The notes: generated by a model from the letters alone, not told the origin. A stretch of 44,263 bases of DNA from an uncultured Clostridia bacterium (GCA_947627935.1 CANQXY010000010.1:1-44263), one strand, 5' to 3'. Shown: positions 7,713 through 16,952, counted from the first letter of the stretch. Program-made: numbers and translations.

Positions 7713-10103
7713 TTAATTTATATTATTATTTGTATTTTTAGTAGTATTAGTCTTTTTATTAGTTGAAGTAGTATTTTTATTAGTTGAATTTTTATTTACA
7801 TTATTAGAAGTATTATTTGTTTCATTTTTTGTTGTATTTGACTCTGTTACTTTATTTTGAGTAGAATTAGTTGTTGTATTTTTATCAGTCTCTTTTTTTT
7901 CTTCTTTTTTGTCTGTAGTAGTTTTTTTAGTATTTGTATTTGTAGTTGTAGTTTTTTTCTTTTCAGCTAAATGTTTATTACATTTTTCTTTTGGCTGAGT
8001 TCCTTTTAAATAGTATTCCGTATAAGTATCTGTACAACCATTATTTTCTAATAATCCTGTTTCTGCACATATAGTTGCTTCAACTACATTTGATGGTTTT
8101 ATAAAACTAGTTTCCTGTAAACTAGAATGTATGTCTTTCATAGTAGCTGCCCATATTAAACCAGCTGGATTTTTACCATTATAATCAATACTTTCATTTA
8201 AATCAAATCCATACCATGTAACTGCTGTATAATATGGTGTAAATCCACAAAGCCATCTATCATAATTTTCGTCTGTTGTTCCTGTTTTAGCTGCTACATC
8301 CATATCAGAAATTTTGCAATATGTCGCAGTTCCTTTATTTCCTGTTACTGGTTGCTTTAATAATTCTTTTAATATAAATGCAGTAGAAACGGAAAATACT
8401 TTCTTTGTTTTTTGTTTAGATTCAAATATAGTTTTACCACTAGAATTTATTATTTTTTTATAAAAAGTAGGTTCTATATATATTCCATCATTTGCAATAG
8501 TTGCATATCCTCCTACCATTTCTAATGGGCTTACACCCTTTTCTAGTCCACCTAATGCAAGTGGTAAACTTTCATCTTTTTTTGTTAATGTAGTTATTCC
8601 CATTTTCTTTAAATATTTTATAGAATTCTTTGGAGTTACTTGTTGCATTATTTTTACAAATGGTATATTTTGTGATGATTCTACAGCTCGTCTTACTGTT
8701 ATATTTCCTTGATAATCATCATAATCACCTGGTGCATAATTATTTTCAAATGTAGTTTGTGAATCATCATATATACTAGATGCTGTTATTATCTTTTTTT
8801 CTATTGCTGGAGCTAAAACTGAAAGTGGTTTTCCAGCAGAACCTATTTGTCTTACTGATTGTGTTGCTCTATTTAATCCTCTTGCTGTATCTTTCTTTCC
8901 AAGTCCACCAACACATCCAACAACATATCCTGTTTTATGATCTACAACTACCATAGCAGCCTGTGATGTTTCATTTGAGTTATTGCTTGATTTCAAAATA
9001 AATCTACTATTATTAAATTGTTTTTCTATTTTATTTTGAATAGTAGTATCTTGTGTACTATATATTTTTAGTCCTGCCATATTTAAATAATTTGTTGCAA
9101 AATCTTTTGATATTTTATTTTTATTTATAATATCAGATATAACTTCAGATATTAAAGCATCTGTATGATATGAATAAACTCCATCACCTTCAGCTTTTAT
9201 TTCAGTTTTCTTAAAGTTTAATCCTTCTTCTGTATTTTTTATTGCTTCATTATATTCATTTTCTTGTATATATCCTAATTCTTTCATTTTATATAATACT
9301 GTTTCTGTTCTTTTAGTTATTTTTTCAGAATTATCATTTTCTGAAAATGGATTATATGAATTAGGAGAATTATTTATACCAGCTAAAAAGGCACACTCTT
9401 CTAAATTTAATTCAGATACACTTTTATTAAAATAATAGTTAGATGCTGTTTCAACTCCATACATATTTGGCCCAACATATATAATATTTAGATATATATT
9501 TAATATTTCATCTTTACTTAAAAATGTTTCTAAAAAAATAGCCCTTTTCCATTCATCTATTTTTCTTGATATTTTTCCTGAATCATCACCAGTTAAATTT
9601 TTAACAACTTGTTGTGTTATAGAGCTTCCTCCAAATGAAGATTTTCCAAAATGAATTATATAATTTCCTATTGCAGCACAAGTTCTTTTTAAGTCAATAC
9701 CTCCATGTGAAAAATATCTTTGATCTTCTATTGCTACATAAGCATTTTTTAAATTTGCAGGTATATTAGATGCTTTTAGTTTTTTCTTTTCACTTCCAAT
9801 TTCAGCTATTACATCTCCATTTGCATCTATTACTTGGGAATTTTCATTTATAATCATATCTGAAACAAGATTTTTAAATCTATGCATAGAAATAGCCAAA
9901 GATATTCCACTATATATAACATAAATTAAAATCAAAAATATAATTAATTTAATTCTTTTCCTTCTTTTTATTCTTTTCTTTTCTTCTTTAAGCTCTTGTT
10001 TTATTTGTCTCTTTGTTTTTAATTCTCTTTGTTGCATTTTAATATTTTTCTTTCTTAGAGCTTTTGGTATATTTTCCTCTATATTACTTTTGTTTCTCTT
10101 CAA
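7713..10103 (-). CDS. Class A penicillin-binding protein (PBP1a-like)
   Basis: A bifunctional murein synthase of 796 residues. Order: basic cytoplasmic N-terminus with coiled-coil potential (1-48), one membrane anchor (~50-72), glycosyltransferase GT51 domain (~85-265, with IEDQRYFSHGGID and GGSSITQQVVKNL), then a transpeptidase domain with the serine tetrad SAGK in QIGSAGKPLS, the SQN triad and KTGTT. The last ~90 residues are a low-complexity Asn/Thr/Lys tail that would lie outside the membrane. The start codon is TTG, not ATG: GAGG lies 8 nt upstream of TTG at 10103. It heads a run of minus-strand genes down to 4154. Confidence 0.95.
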   Translation of the reverse strand: MKRNKSNIEENIPKALRKKNIKMQQRELKTKRQIKQELKEEKKRIKRRKRIKLIIFLILIYVIYSGISLAISMHRFKNLVSDMIINENSQVIDANGDVIAEIGSEKKKLKASNIPANLKNAYVAIEDQRYFSHGGIDLKRTCAAIGNYIIHFGKSSFGGSSITQQVVKNLTGDDSGKISRKIDEWKRAIFLETFLSKDEILNIYLNIIYVGPNMYGVETASNYYFNKSVSELNLEECAFLAGINNSPNSYNPFSENDNSEKITKRTETVLYKMKELGYIQENEYNEAIKNTEEGLNFKKTEIKAEGDGVYSYHTDALISEVISDIINKNKISKDFATNYLNMAGLKIYSTQDTTIQNKIEKQFNNSRFILKSSNNSNETSQAAMVVVDHKTGYVVGCVGGLGKKDTARGLNRATQSVRQIGSAGKPLSVLAPAIEKKIITASSIYDDSQTTFENNYAPGDYDDYQGNITVRRAVESSQNIPFVKIMQQVTPKNSIKYLKKMGITTLTKKDESLPLALGGLEKGVSPLEMVGGYATIANDGIYIEPTFYKKIINSSGKTIFESKQKTKKVFSVSTAFILKELLKQPVTGNKGTATYCKISDMDVAAKTGTTDENYDRWLCGFTPYYTAVTWYGFDLNESIDYNGKNPAGLIWAATMKDIHSSLQETSFIKPSNVVEATICAETGLLENNGCTDTYTEYYLKGTQPKEKCNKHLAEKKKTTTTNTNTKKTTTDKKEEKKETDKNTTTNSTQNKVTESNTTKNETNNTSNNVNKNSTNKNTTSTNKKTNTTKNTNNNIN

Positions 10104-10188
10104 ATTATATTCCTCTCTAAAATTTATTTAATAATTTTATATCATTTTTTATACAAATTGTAAACTAAAAACATAAATAAATATAATA

Positions 10189-10216
10189 AGCTAGATAATA
10201 ATTTTATTATCTAGCT
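10189..10216 (-). terminator. Terminator hairpin after thrS
   Basis: A perfect 13-bp stem (10189-10201 with 10204-10216) closed on a 2-nt loop, followed on the minus strand by an AT-rich tract. It ends the thrS transcript. Confidence 0.65.
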
Positions 10217-10225
10217 AAATTAATA

Positions 10226-12166
10226 TTATTTTTCATAATTGCTAATTTCATTTTTTATTTTATTTATAAATTCATCTAATGTCATTGCACCAATATCTCC
10301 ATCTTTTCTTGAACGAACTCCAACTGAATTAGATAACATTTCTTTTTCTCCTATAATTAACATATATGGAACTTTTTGAAGTTGTGCTTCACGAATTTTA
10401 TAACCAATTTTTTCACTTCTATCATCTAAATTAACTCTTATTCCTTCTTTTAATAGTGCATCTTTTACAGAAGTTGCATAATCTAAAAATTTATCTGATA
10501 TTGGTAACACTTTTACTTGATGTGGTGCAAGCCAAGTTGGTAAATTTCCTTTTGTTTCTTCTAATAAGAATGAAATAAATCTATCAGAAGATCCAAGTAT
10601 TGCTCTATGAATAACTACTGGTCTATGTTCTTTTCCATCTTCTCCTATATATGTTAAATCAAATCTTTCAGGAAGTGCAAAATCTAATTGACATGTAGGT
10701 ATTGTCACATCATGATTTAATGCTGTTTTTATTTGAATATCAATTTTAGGTCCATAAAATGCTGCTTCACCTTCTGCTTCATAAAAATCTATATTAAGTT
10801 CTTTTAATATTTCTCTTAATTGATTTTCAGCTGTCTCCCACATTTCATCATTATCTATATATTTTTCTTTATCATTTTTATCTCTTAATGATAATCTATA
10901 TTTAAAGTTTGATGCAGGAAATCCAAAATCTTTCTGATATACCTCAACTATTAATTTTAAAACATTTCCTACTTCTTGTTTTATTTGATCAGGTCTTACA
11001 AAAAGGTGTGCATCATTTTGACACATTTGTCTAACTCTTTCTAATCCGCATACTGCACCTGAATTTTCATATCTAAAATCATGTGCAAGTTCACCAATTC
11101 TAATTGGTAAATCTTTGTATGAATGTAAATTATTCTTATATACTAACATATGATGAGGACAATTCATTGGTCTTAAAACTAATTCTTCATTTTCCATTTT
11201 CATAGATGGGAACATATCATCTTTATAATGATCCCAGTGTCCACTTGTTTTATATAATTCAACATTTGCAAGTGAAGGTGTATATACATGATTATATCCT
11301 AGTAAAAGTTCTTTGTCTTGAATATATCTTTCTAACAATCTTCTTATTGTAGCACCATCTGGTAAATACATTGGAAGTCCAGCTCCAACTAATGGATGTG
11401 TCATGAAAAGTTCTAAATCTTTTCCAATTTTTCTATGATCTCTTTGTTTTCTATCTTCTAGTATTTGTAAGTATTCTTCAACCATACTTGCTTTAGGGAA
11501 AGATATTGCATATATTCTTTGCAAAGTTTCTCTTTTTTCATCACCTCTCCAATATGCAGATGAAGATGATAATATCTTAACAGCCTTTACTTTTCCTGTA
11601 CTCATTAAATGTGGTCCTGCACAAAGGTCAGTAAATTCTCCTTGTTTATAAAAAGAAATTTCTGCATCTTGTGGTAAATCTTCTATTAATTCTACTTTAT
11701 ATTTTTCATTTTTTTCTTTCATGAATTTTATAGCTTCATCTCTAGGTAATGTATATTTTTCTATAGGTAAATCTTCTTTTATTATTTTTTTCATTTCATT
11801 TTCTATTTTTTCTTTATCTTCTTCAGAAAATGGAGCTTCTACATCAAAATCATAATAAAAACCTTCATCTATTGATGGTCCAATTGCTAATTTTACATTT
11901 GGAAATAATCTTTTTATAGCTTGTGCCATTATATGTGATGTAGTATGCCAATAAGCTTTTTTTCCTTCTAAATCACTTTCAAAAGTTAATATTTCAACTT
12001 TTGAATCTTCAATTAACTCAAATCTTAAATCTTGGACCTTTCCATTTACTTTCCCACAAGTTGCAACTCTAGCTAATCCTTCACTTATTTGTTTTGCAAG
12101 TTCTATTATAGTAGTATTTTTTTCTACTTCTTTAACAGAACCATCTTTTAAAGTAATTTTAATCAT
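10226..12166 (-). CDS. thrS: Threonyl-tRNA synthetase
   Basis: Charges tRNA-Thr in the cytoplasm. The 646 residues show the TGS domain (1-60), the editing domain with HTTSHIMAQAIKRLFP (~73-88) and a later CAGPHL, the class II catalytic core with LRPMNCPHHM, FRYENSG and the arginine motif VVIHRAILGSSDRF, and a C-terminal anticodon-binding domain (KVLPIS...EKIGYKIREAQ). Length matches the family. AGAAAGGAAG precedes the ATG. Upstream is a T-box leader with its own promoter, so expression should rise when uncharged tRNA-Thr accumulates. Identification is certain. Confidence 0.98.
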   Translation of the reverse strand: MIKITLKDGSVKEVEKNTTIIELAKQISEGLARVATCGKVNGKVQDLRFELIEDSKVEILTFESDLEGKKAYWHTTSHIMAQAIKRLFPNVKLAIGPSIDEGFYYDFDVEAPFSEEDKEKIENEMKKIIKEDLPIEKYTLPRDEAIKFMKEKNEKYKVELIEDLPQDAEISFYKQGEFTDLCAGPHLMSTGKVKAVKILSSSSAYWRGDEKRETLQRIYAISFPKASMVEEYLQILEDRKQRDHRKIGKDLELFMTHPLVGAGLPMYLPDGATIRRLLERYIQDKELLLGYNHVYTPSLANVELYKTSGHWDHYKDDMFPSMKMENEELVLRPMNCPHHMLVYKNNLHSYKDLPIRIGELAHDFRYENSGAVCGLERVRQMCQNDAHLFVRPDQIKQEVGNVLKLIVEVYQKDFGFPASNFKYRLSLRDKNDKEKYIDNDEMWETAENQLREILKELNIDFYEAEGEAAFYGPKIDIQIKTALNHDVTIPTCQLDFALPERFDLTYIGEDGKEHRPVVIHRAILGSSDRFISFLLEETKGNLPTWLAPHQVKVLPISDKFLDYATSVKDALLKEGIRVNLDDRSEKIGYKIREAQLQKVPYMLIIGEKEMLSNSVGVRSRKDGDIGAMTLDEFINKIKNEISNYEK

Positions 12167-12200
12167 ATAAATCTTCCTTTCTTTTTATCATTAGAAATAT

Positions 12201-12425
12201 AAAAAACACTCCTAATGAATTAATATTCATAGGAGTGCTATTACACGGTTCCATCCTAATTTTTTCTTAATTATAATTATAACGTAATTAACGTCTAGCT
12301 TTTAACTAGAAACTCTGGGGTAGTTTTTCAAATACGTTTTCTAAAATTAGTTTTCAGCTATATACTAATTCTCTCTGATAGTAACCTTTATTTTACTTTG
12401 TCCCTTCATAGTTTTTAACTATACT
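12201..12425 (-). promoter_or_regulatory. T-box riboswitch of thrS
   Basis: On the minus strand the leader carries the T-box bulge AGGATGGAACCGTG (plus-strand 12243-12256), then a terminator hairpin (12207-12214 with 12230-12237) with six U's (12201-12206). The 5' part holds AGAGAG and GA-rich segments of a stem I. After a GAA element the sequence reads AAACTACCCC, which contains ACT and ACC, both threonine codons, as candidate specifiers; I cannot choose between them without folding. T-boxes sense uncharged tRNA and switch from terminator to antiterminator. Confidence 0.92.
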
Positions 12426-12426
12426 T

Positions 12427-12454
12427 ATTATACCACATTTTATCATAATTTCAA
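12427..12454 (-). promoter_or_regulatory. Sigma-A promoter of the thrS leader
   Basis: Minus strand: TTGAAA (12449-12454), 16-bp spacer, TATAAT (12427-12432). It would start RNA just upstream of the T-box stem I. Confidence 0.7.
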
Positions 12455-12473
12455 GTATAGTATCAAATTTATT

Positions 12474-13193
12474 TTATTTAATTACATTTATTGCATCTGA
12501 AGTTATTTTACTTTTATCAAATTTATTTATAAGTATAATAAATAATGCTGATAAAGAAAATGTTATAATATATGCTAAAACACTTATCTCAAAATTTCCA
12601 TTAACAGCATTTGCTCCTGCTATTGTTGATGAAATAACAGATGGAAATCTTGCAAATGTAGAAATCAATATAAATCTTAATGGCTTTATAGGAAGTAGTC
12701 CTCCTATATAAACTAATAAATCTTTTGGTGTTCCTGGTATTAAAAATAATATCATCATTATTAGTTCTATTCTTTTCGGATTTTTAAATAATTTACTATT
12801 TTCTATTTTATCTATTTTTTCTTTTTTAAAAAATTCATATATATATTTTTTTCCAAACTTTTTAACTAACATAAATATTATAGTTGTTGTAATTGCAACA
12901 GATGCAAATATAAAAATAGTTCCCCATATTGTACCATAACACATCCCTGCTAAAAATTCTAAAGGCTCTCCTGGAAGTACTACCAAAACTATTTGTGCTA
13001 CTTGTAAGCCAAAAAGCATAAACATTCCATATATTCCAGAATTAGATACAGTATTTTTAAATTCAGCTTGTCCTTGTTCTGTTGTTAAATTTTTCATTAT
13101 AGGTAATAGATATATTATTAAAGCTATAAATATTGCTATTACAATTATTGAAAGTAATATTTTAAGCATTTTTAACATCTTCGTTTTAGTCAT
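12474..13193 (-). CDS. TVP38/TMEM64 (VTT-domain) membrane protein
   Basis: A 239-residue integral membrane protein with about six hydrophobic segments. The central GEPLEFLAGMCYGTIWGT, then KKFGKKYIYEFF and LIPGTPKDLLVYIGGLLP, ending in STFARFPSVISSTIAGA, match the TVP38/TMEM64 branch of the DedA/VTT superfamily; members are linked to lipid scrambling or envelope homeostasis, with no reaction firmly assigned here. The start overlaps the end region of the DUF308 gene, whose last codons supply the AGAGG ribosome binding site. The two genes form a short operon from the promoter at 13757-13785. Confidence 0.85.
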   Translation of the reverse strand: MTKTKMLKMLKILLSIIVIAIFIALIIYLLPIMKNLTTEQGQAEFKNTVSNSGIYGMFMLFGLQVAQIVLVVLPGEPLEFLAGMCYGTIWGTIFIFASVAITTTIIFMLVKKFGKKYIYEFFKKEKIDKIENSKLFKNPKRIELIMMILFLIPGTPKDLLVYIGGLLPIKPLRFILISTFARFPSVISSTIAGANAVNGNFEISVLAYIITFSLSALFIILINKFDKSKITSDAINVIK

Positions 13194-13194
13194 T

Positions 13195-13722
13195 CTATTT
13201 TACCTCTACATTTTTCATAAAAATTATATTTTCTAATAAGTTAATAATTCCATATATTAAAATTATAAATCCAATTATATTCATAATTACACTAACATTA
13301 ATCAGTACATATATTCCTACTATAATAGTTACAATAGATAATATAACAGATAAAAGCCAAACTCTTGAAGTATAATCTTTCCATACTATTGATGTCTGTA
13401 GATTAATTATTCCTGCATATATTATCCAAATTCCAATTATTACTCCAAAAAATGATAGAATAATTTTAGATGAAAACATAATTATAATTCCTATTATTAT
13501 TGCTGAAATTCCAATAGCAAGTAAGTAGTTATCTATTTTGCCTGCAGATATAAATTCAAATACTCTCATAATTCCAGCTACTATAAATATTCCTCCAAGT
13601 ATAAATGATAAAATTGAAATTATAGCATTTGGATTATATATAAGTGCAATACCAAAAATAACAAATAAAATTGATATTATAATGTCTTGTTTAATAGATT
13701 TTTTAAAAAATTTTTCTAACAT
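13195..13722 (-). CDS. DUF308 (HdeD-like) membrane protein
   Basis: About 175 residues with six short membrane segments arranged as internally repeated pairs (for example LGGIFIVAGIMRVFEFISAG and FFGVIIGIWIIYAGIINLQT), the pattern of the DUF308/HdeD family. HdeD relates to acid stress in enterics, but the Firmicutes function is unknown. The frame could start at 13785, but that codon lies within the -35 box of a promoter; the ATG at 13722 (MLEKFFKKS) has AAGGGA 7 nt upstream and is the better start. The TVP38-family gene follows directly. Confidence 0.78.
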   Translation of the reverse strand: MLEKFFKKSIKQDIIISILFVIFGIALIYNPNAIISILSFILGGIFIVAGIMRVFEFISAGKIDNYLLAIGISAIIIGIIIMFSSKIILSFFGVIIGIWIIYAGIINLQTSIVWKDYTSRVWLLSVILSIVTIIVGIYVLINVSVIMNIIGFIILIYGIINLLENIIFMKNVEVK

Positions 13723-13756
13723 AAACAATCCCTTCTTTCTTACTTCGACTATATAA

Positions 13757-13785
13757 AGTATATAGATAATGATAAATTTTGTCAA
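13757..13785 (-). promoter_or_regulatory. Sigma-A promoter of the DUF308-TVP38 operon
   Basis: Minus strand: TTGACA (13780-13785), 17-bp spacer, TATACT (13757-13762). Its position rules out the longer start of the DUF308 gene. Confidence 0.78.
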
Positions 13786-13795
13786 TAAAAAATAA

Positions 13796-13817
13796 CACCT
13801 GCAATATTTTGCAGATG
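13796..13817 (-). terminator. Terminator after rpmF
   Basis: Stem CACCTGCAA (13796-13804) pairs with TTGCAGATG (13809-13817) with one mismatch; a T-rich run follows on the minus strand. Confidence 0.75.
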
Positions 13818-13830
13818 ATATCTATCATAA

Positions 13831-14022
13831 TTATGCATTTTCAGTTTCTTTTTTTGCTACTACTTCTTTACCATCATAGTATCCACAATTAGGACAAACT
13901 CTGTGTGGCATTACTGGTTCATGGCAATGTGGACAGCTAGCAAATTTTGGATTTTCTAATTTCCAAGTTGATCTCTTTTTATGTGTTCTTGCTTTTGACC
14001 ATCTTCTTTTTGGTTGTGCCAT
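13831..14022 (-). CDS. rpmF: Ribosomal protein L32
   Basis: A 63-residue ribosomal protein beginning with the family hallmark MAQPKRRWSKARTHKKRS and carrying a zinc ribbon SCPHCHEPVMPHRVCPNCGYY with four cysteines, so this is the zinc-binding form. It is part of the 50S subunit. The usual upstream partner DUF177 is not present because the upstream gene asnB is divergent. A perfect-consensus promoter lies at 14093-14121 and a terminator follows, so it is monocistronic. Confidence 0.97.
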   Translation of the reverse strand: MAQPKRRWSKARTHKKRSTWKLENPKFASCPHCHEPVMPHRVCPNCGYYDGKEVVAKKETENA

Positions 14023-14092
14023 TATAATCCCTCCTTATTTTAAAGATATATCTATATATCTATTTCACAATTTTTAAATTAATCACTATACG

Positions 14093-14121
14093 ATTATACA
14101 AGTTATTTTTCTTTTTGTCAA
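14093..14121 (-). promoter_or_regulatory. Consensus sigma-A promoter of rpmF
   Basis: Minus strand: TTGACA (14116-14121), 17-bp spacer, TATAAT (14093-14098). Both hexamers match consensus fully, fitting a ribosomal protein gene. Confidence 0.88.
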
Positions 14122-14183
14122 CAGTTACAAGTAACTTTTTAGTATATATTGCATATAATAATAAAAAATTATTGGAGGTACTT

Positions 14184-16031
14184 ATGTGTGGAATTGTTGG
14201 CTTTGTAAATTACAAAAAAGATTTATCTGATTCTAAAAATATATTAATTAATATGAATAACAAACTTTCAAATCGTGGTCCTGATGAGCAAGGTTTTTAT
14301 ATTAAAAATAATGTTGCACTTGGACATAGAAGACTTATCGTTATTGATCCAGAAGGTGGAAAACAACCAATGATAGAAACTTATTCTTTTGGTGAATATG
14401 TTATTGTGTATAACGGTCAGATATATAATACTAAAGAATTACATGATACTTTAAAAGAAAATGGATTTACATTTAATGGTCATTGTGATACCGAAATATT
14501 ATTAAAAAGCTATATACATTATGGTAATGATGTTGTAAAACATTTAAATGGCATATTTGCCTTTGCAATTTGGAATAGTTATAAACAAGAACTTTTTTTA
14601 GCAAGAGATCATTTTGGTGTTAAACCTCTTTATTATACAATATTTGATAATACTTTAATATTTTCATCTGAAATTAAAGCAATATTTGAATATCCTGGCA
14701 TAGAAAGAAAAATAGATAAACAAGGAATATCTGAATTGTTTGGCATTGGTCCTGCCCATACGCCAGGTACTAGTGTCTTTAAAGATATTTATGAAATAAA
14801 ACCAGCTCATTATGCTATATATAATAAATCTGGACTGCACATACAAAGATATTGGAAATTAGAAACAAAAGAACATACTGATAATTTTGAACAAACTTGT
14901 GAAAAAGTAAATTTTCTTTTAGATGATGCAATAAAAAGACAACTTGTTTCAGATGTTCCATTATGTGTAATGTTATCTGGTGGATTAGATTCTAGTATAA
15001 TAGTTGCATATGCTAGTAATTATTGTAAAAGAAATGGTCTACCACCTCTAGATACTTTTTCTGTTGATTACGTAGATAATGATAAAAATTTCGTTAAAAG
15101 TGATTTTCAACCTAACTCTGATAATTATTATATAGATATCATGAGAAAAAAATTTAAAACAAATCATCACACAGTTGTAATTGATACTCCTGAACTTGCT
15201 GAAGCTTTAGAAGATGCAATGATTGCTCGTGATTATCCTGGAATGGCAGATGTGGATTCTTCTTTTCTTCTATTTTGTAAAAACATAAAAAAGGAAGCAA
15301 CTGTATGTCTGTCAGGTGAATGTTCAGATGAAATATTTGCAGGATATCCTTGGTTTTTCCGTGAAGATGCACTAAAAAGTAATACATTTCCTTGGTCTAT
15401 AGCTTTATCAGAACGTCAGGAAATATTAAATCCTAATATATCATCTAAAGTAGATTTAAAAAGTTATATAGATTTTAGATATAATGAAAGTTTATCAGAA
15501 ATCGACTTTTTAAGTACTGATTCAGAAGAAACTTATGAAAAAAGAAAAATCACTTATTTAACAATGAATTGGTTTATGCAAACACTATTAGACAGATCTG
15601 ATAGAACTTCAATGTATAGTGGATTAGAACTTCGTGTCCCATTTTGTGATTATAGATTAGTAGAATATTTATGGAATATACCTTGGGAAATAAAAGCATT
15701 AAATGGTAGAGAAAAAGGATTACTTCGTTATGTAGTAAAAGATTTACTTCCTAGCCAAATTGTTGATAGAAAAAAGAGTCCTTATCCAAAAACACATAAT
15801 CCTACTTATTTAAGAAGAGTAAAAGAAATGCTTACAGATATAATGAATAAAAAAGATGCTCCAATTAATAACTTACTTAATAGAAATTATATACTAGATA
15901 TATTACAAACAGATGGAAAAGCATTTTCAAGACCTTGGTTTGGTCAATTAATGACAGGTCCACAGCTTATGGCTTACCTTTGTCAAGTTAATATGTGGCT
16001 TGAAAAATATCAACCTAAAATTGATATATAA
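14184..16031 (+). CDS. asnB: Glutamine-hydrolysing asparagine synthetase
   Basis: Makes asparagine from aspartate, glutamine and ATP. The start is fixed by function: the class II amidotransferase needs Cys as the residue exposed after Met removal, and the ATG at 14184 gives MCGIVGFVN with TTGGAGGTA upstream; a longer frame from 14115 would bury it. The 615-residue protein has the glutaminase domain (NRGPDEQG, GHRRLIVID) and the synthetase domain with the pyrophosphate loop MLSGGLDSS, SGECSDEIFAGYPW and LDRSDRTSMYSGLELRVPF. It is divergent from rpmF, stands alone, and ends at a strong bidirectional terminator. The promoter was not clear to me. Confidence 0.96.
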   Translation: MCGIVGFVNYKKDLSDSKNILINMNNKLSNRGPDEQGFYIKNNVALGHRRLIVIDPEGGKQPMIETYSFGEYVIVYNGQIYNTKELHDTLKENGFTFNGHCDTEILLKSYIHYGNDVVKHLNGIFAFAIWNSYKQELFLARDHFGVKPLYYTIFDNTLIFSSEIKAIFEYPGIERKIDKQGISELFGIGPAHTPGTSVFKDIYEIKPAHYAIYNKSGLHIQRYWKLETKEHTDNFEQTCEKVNFLLDDAIKRQLVSDVPLCVMLSGGLDSSIIVAYASNYCKRNGLPPLDTFSVDYVDNDKNFVKSDFQPNSDNYYIDIMRKKFKTNHHTVVIDTPELAEALEDAMIARDYPGMADVDSSFLLFCKNIKKEATVCLSGECSDEIFAGYPWFFREDALKSNTFPWSIALSERQEILNPNISSKVDLKSYIDFRYNESLSEIDFLSTDSEETYEKRKITYLTMNWFMQTLLDRSDRTSMYSGLELRVPFCDYRLVEYLWNIPWEIKALNGREKGLLRYVVKDLLPSQIVDRKKSPYPKTHNPTYLRRVKEMLTDIMNKKDAPINNLLNRNYILDILQTDGKAFSRPWFGQLMTGPQLMAYLCQVNMWLEKYQPKIDI

Positions 16032-16060
16032 TTTATTTTATTTGTTTTAGAATACAATAA

Positions 16061-16096
16061 AAATGAACACCTAACTTAAAATTTAGGTGTTCATTT
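16061..16096. terminator. Bidirectional terminator between asnB and the AbrB gene
   Basis: A perfect 14-bp stem (16061-16074 with 16083-16096) with A/T-rich flanks on both sides. It can serve the convergent asnB and AbrB-like transcripts. Confidence 0.82.
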
Positions 16097-16121
16097 TATA
16101 CTATATAATTACTATAGTTTT

Positions 16122-16424
16122 TTAAATCTTTTTAGAAATTTTTATCACTTCACCTTCTAATTCAATATTAACGGTATCTCCTGGTCTAATACATAATAAC
16201 CTCAAGTATTCTACAGGAATGGTAACTCTAGTAAGATTATCAATATTCCGAACAATTCCAACATAAGGTCTTTTTTCTAAATCGCCTTCTTCAAACTTTT
16301 TAATGTGAATTTTACCATATTGAATTGTAATATCAAGTTGTTGTCTCTCAACGAATTTCAATTTTCTACTAAATTCCTTTGGGATAGCAACTCTTCTTAA
16401 GTAGTCCATTTTCCGTTCTTTCAT
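16122..16424 (-). CDS. Tandem AbrB/SpoVT-type DNA-binding protein
   Basis: A 100-residue protein with two copies of the swapped-hairpin AbrB motif: RRVAIPKEFSRKLKF (residues ~10-24) with its following beta strands, and LTRVTIPVEYLRLLCIRPGD (~64-83) with VNIELEGEVIKISKK. AbrB-like proteins are usually ~50-95 residues with one such domain and dimerise; here both halves are in one chain. It probably acts as a transition-state-type transcription regulator. TAGGAGG precedes the ATG and a consensus promoter lies at 16474-16502. Target genes are unknown. Confidence 0.82.
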   Translation of the reverse strand: MKERKMDYLRRVAIPKEFSRKLKFVERQQLDITIQYGKIHIKKFEEGDLEKRPYVGIVRNIDNLTRVTIPVEYLRLLCIRPGDTVNIELEGEVIKISKKI

Positions 16425-16473
16425 AATAATACCTCCTAAAATAGATTTAAAATATAAATTATGTTACACATAA

Positions 16474-16502
16474 ATTATATCACAATTTATATACTTTGTA
16501 AA
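16474..16502 (-). promoter_or_regulatory. Sigma-A promoter of the AbrB-like gene
   Basis: Minus strand: TTTACA (16497-16502), 17-bp spacer, TATAAT (16474-16479). Confidence 0.7.
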
Positions 16503-16547
16503 ATATATTATAGTATTTGAATTTATATAAAATATTTCATAAACATC

Positions 16548-16576
16548 TTGCAAACATTTGTACTAAATGATATAAT
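16548..16576 (+). promoter_or_regulatory. Sigma-A promoter of the DUF1064 gene
   Basis: Plus strand: TTGCAA (16548-16553), 17-bp spacer, TATAAT (16571-16576), 22 bp before the start codon. Confidence 0.75.
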
Positions 16577-16598
16577 CTCATCATAAAGGAGATAAATT

Positions 16599-16952
16599 AT
16601 GGAACATTGGTCAGTTGATGAATATAAAAATTTTACAAATACAAATAAAAGAAAAACAAAATATAGATCTAATAAAGTATCAATAGATGGTCATACTTTT
16701 GATAGTAAAAAAGAAGCTGACTATTATTGTGAATTAAAATTAAGACTTCAAAGTAATGAAATTAATGGTTTTTGCTTGCAACCTACTTTTATTTTAGCAC
16801 CTAGTTTAAAATATAAAGCAGATTTTATTGTATTTCATAAAGATAACACTTCTGAAGTAATAGATGTTAAAGGTTTTAAAACAAAAGAATACATAGCTAA
16901 GAAAAAAGTTTTTGAAGATAAATTTAATTTAAAAATAACTGAAATAGAATAA
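16599..16952 (+). CDS. DUF1064 protein (putative PD-(D/E)XK-type nuclease)
   Basis: A 117-residue protein: an N-terminal basic stretch, SIDGHTFDSKKEADYYCELK with the conserved Glu, then YKADFIVFHKDNTSEVIDVKG carrying the D...D-x-K set, and a C-terminal helix with FEDKF. This matches DUF1064, a small nuclease-fold family found mainly in prophages. The active-site layout E ... ADF ... D-V-K is retained, so activity is plausible. It is the only phage-type gene seen here and has its own promoter and terminator, so it is a stray domesticated or relic gene. GGAG precedes the ATG. Confidence 0.82.
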   Translation: MEHWSVDEYKNFTNTNKRKTKYRSNKVSIDGHTFDSKKEADYYCELKLRLQSNEINGFCLQPTFILAPSLKYKADFIVFHKDNTSEVIDVKGFKTKEYIAKKKVFEDKFNLKITEIE

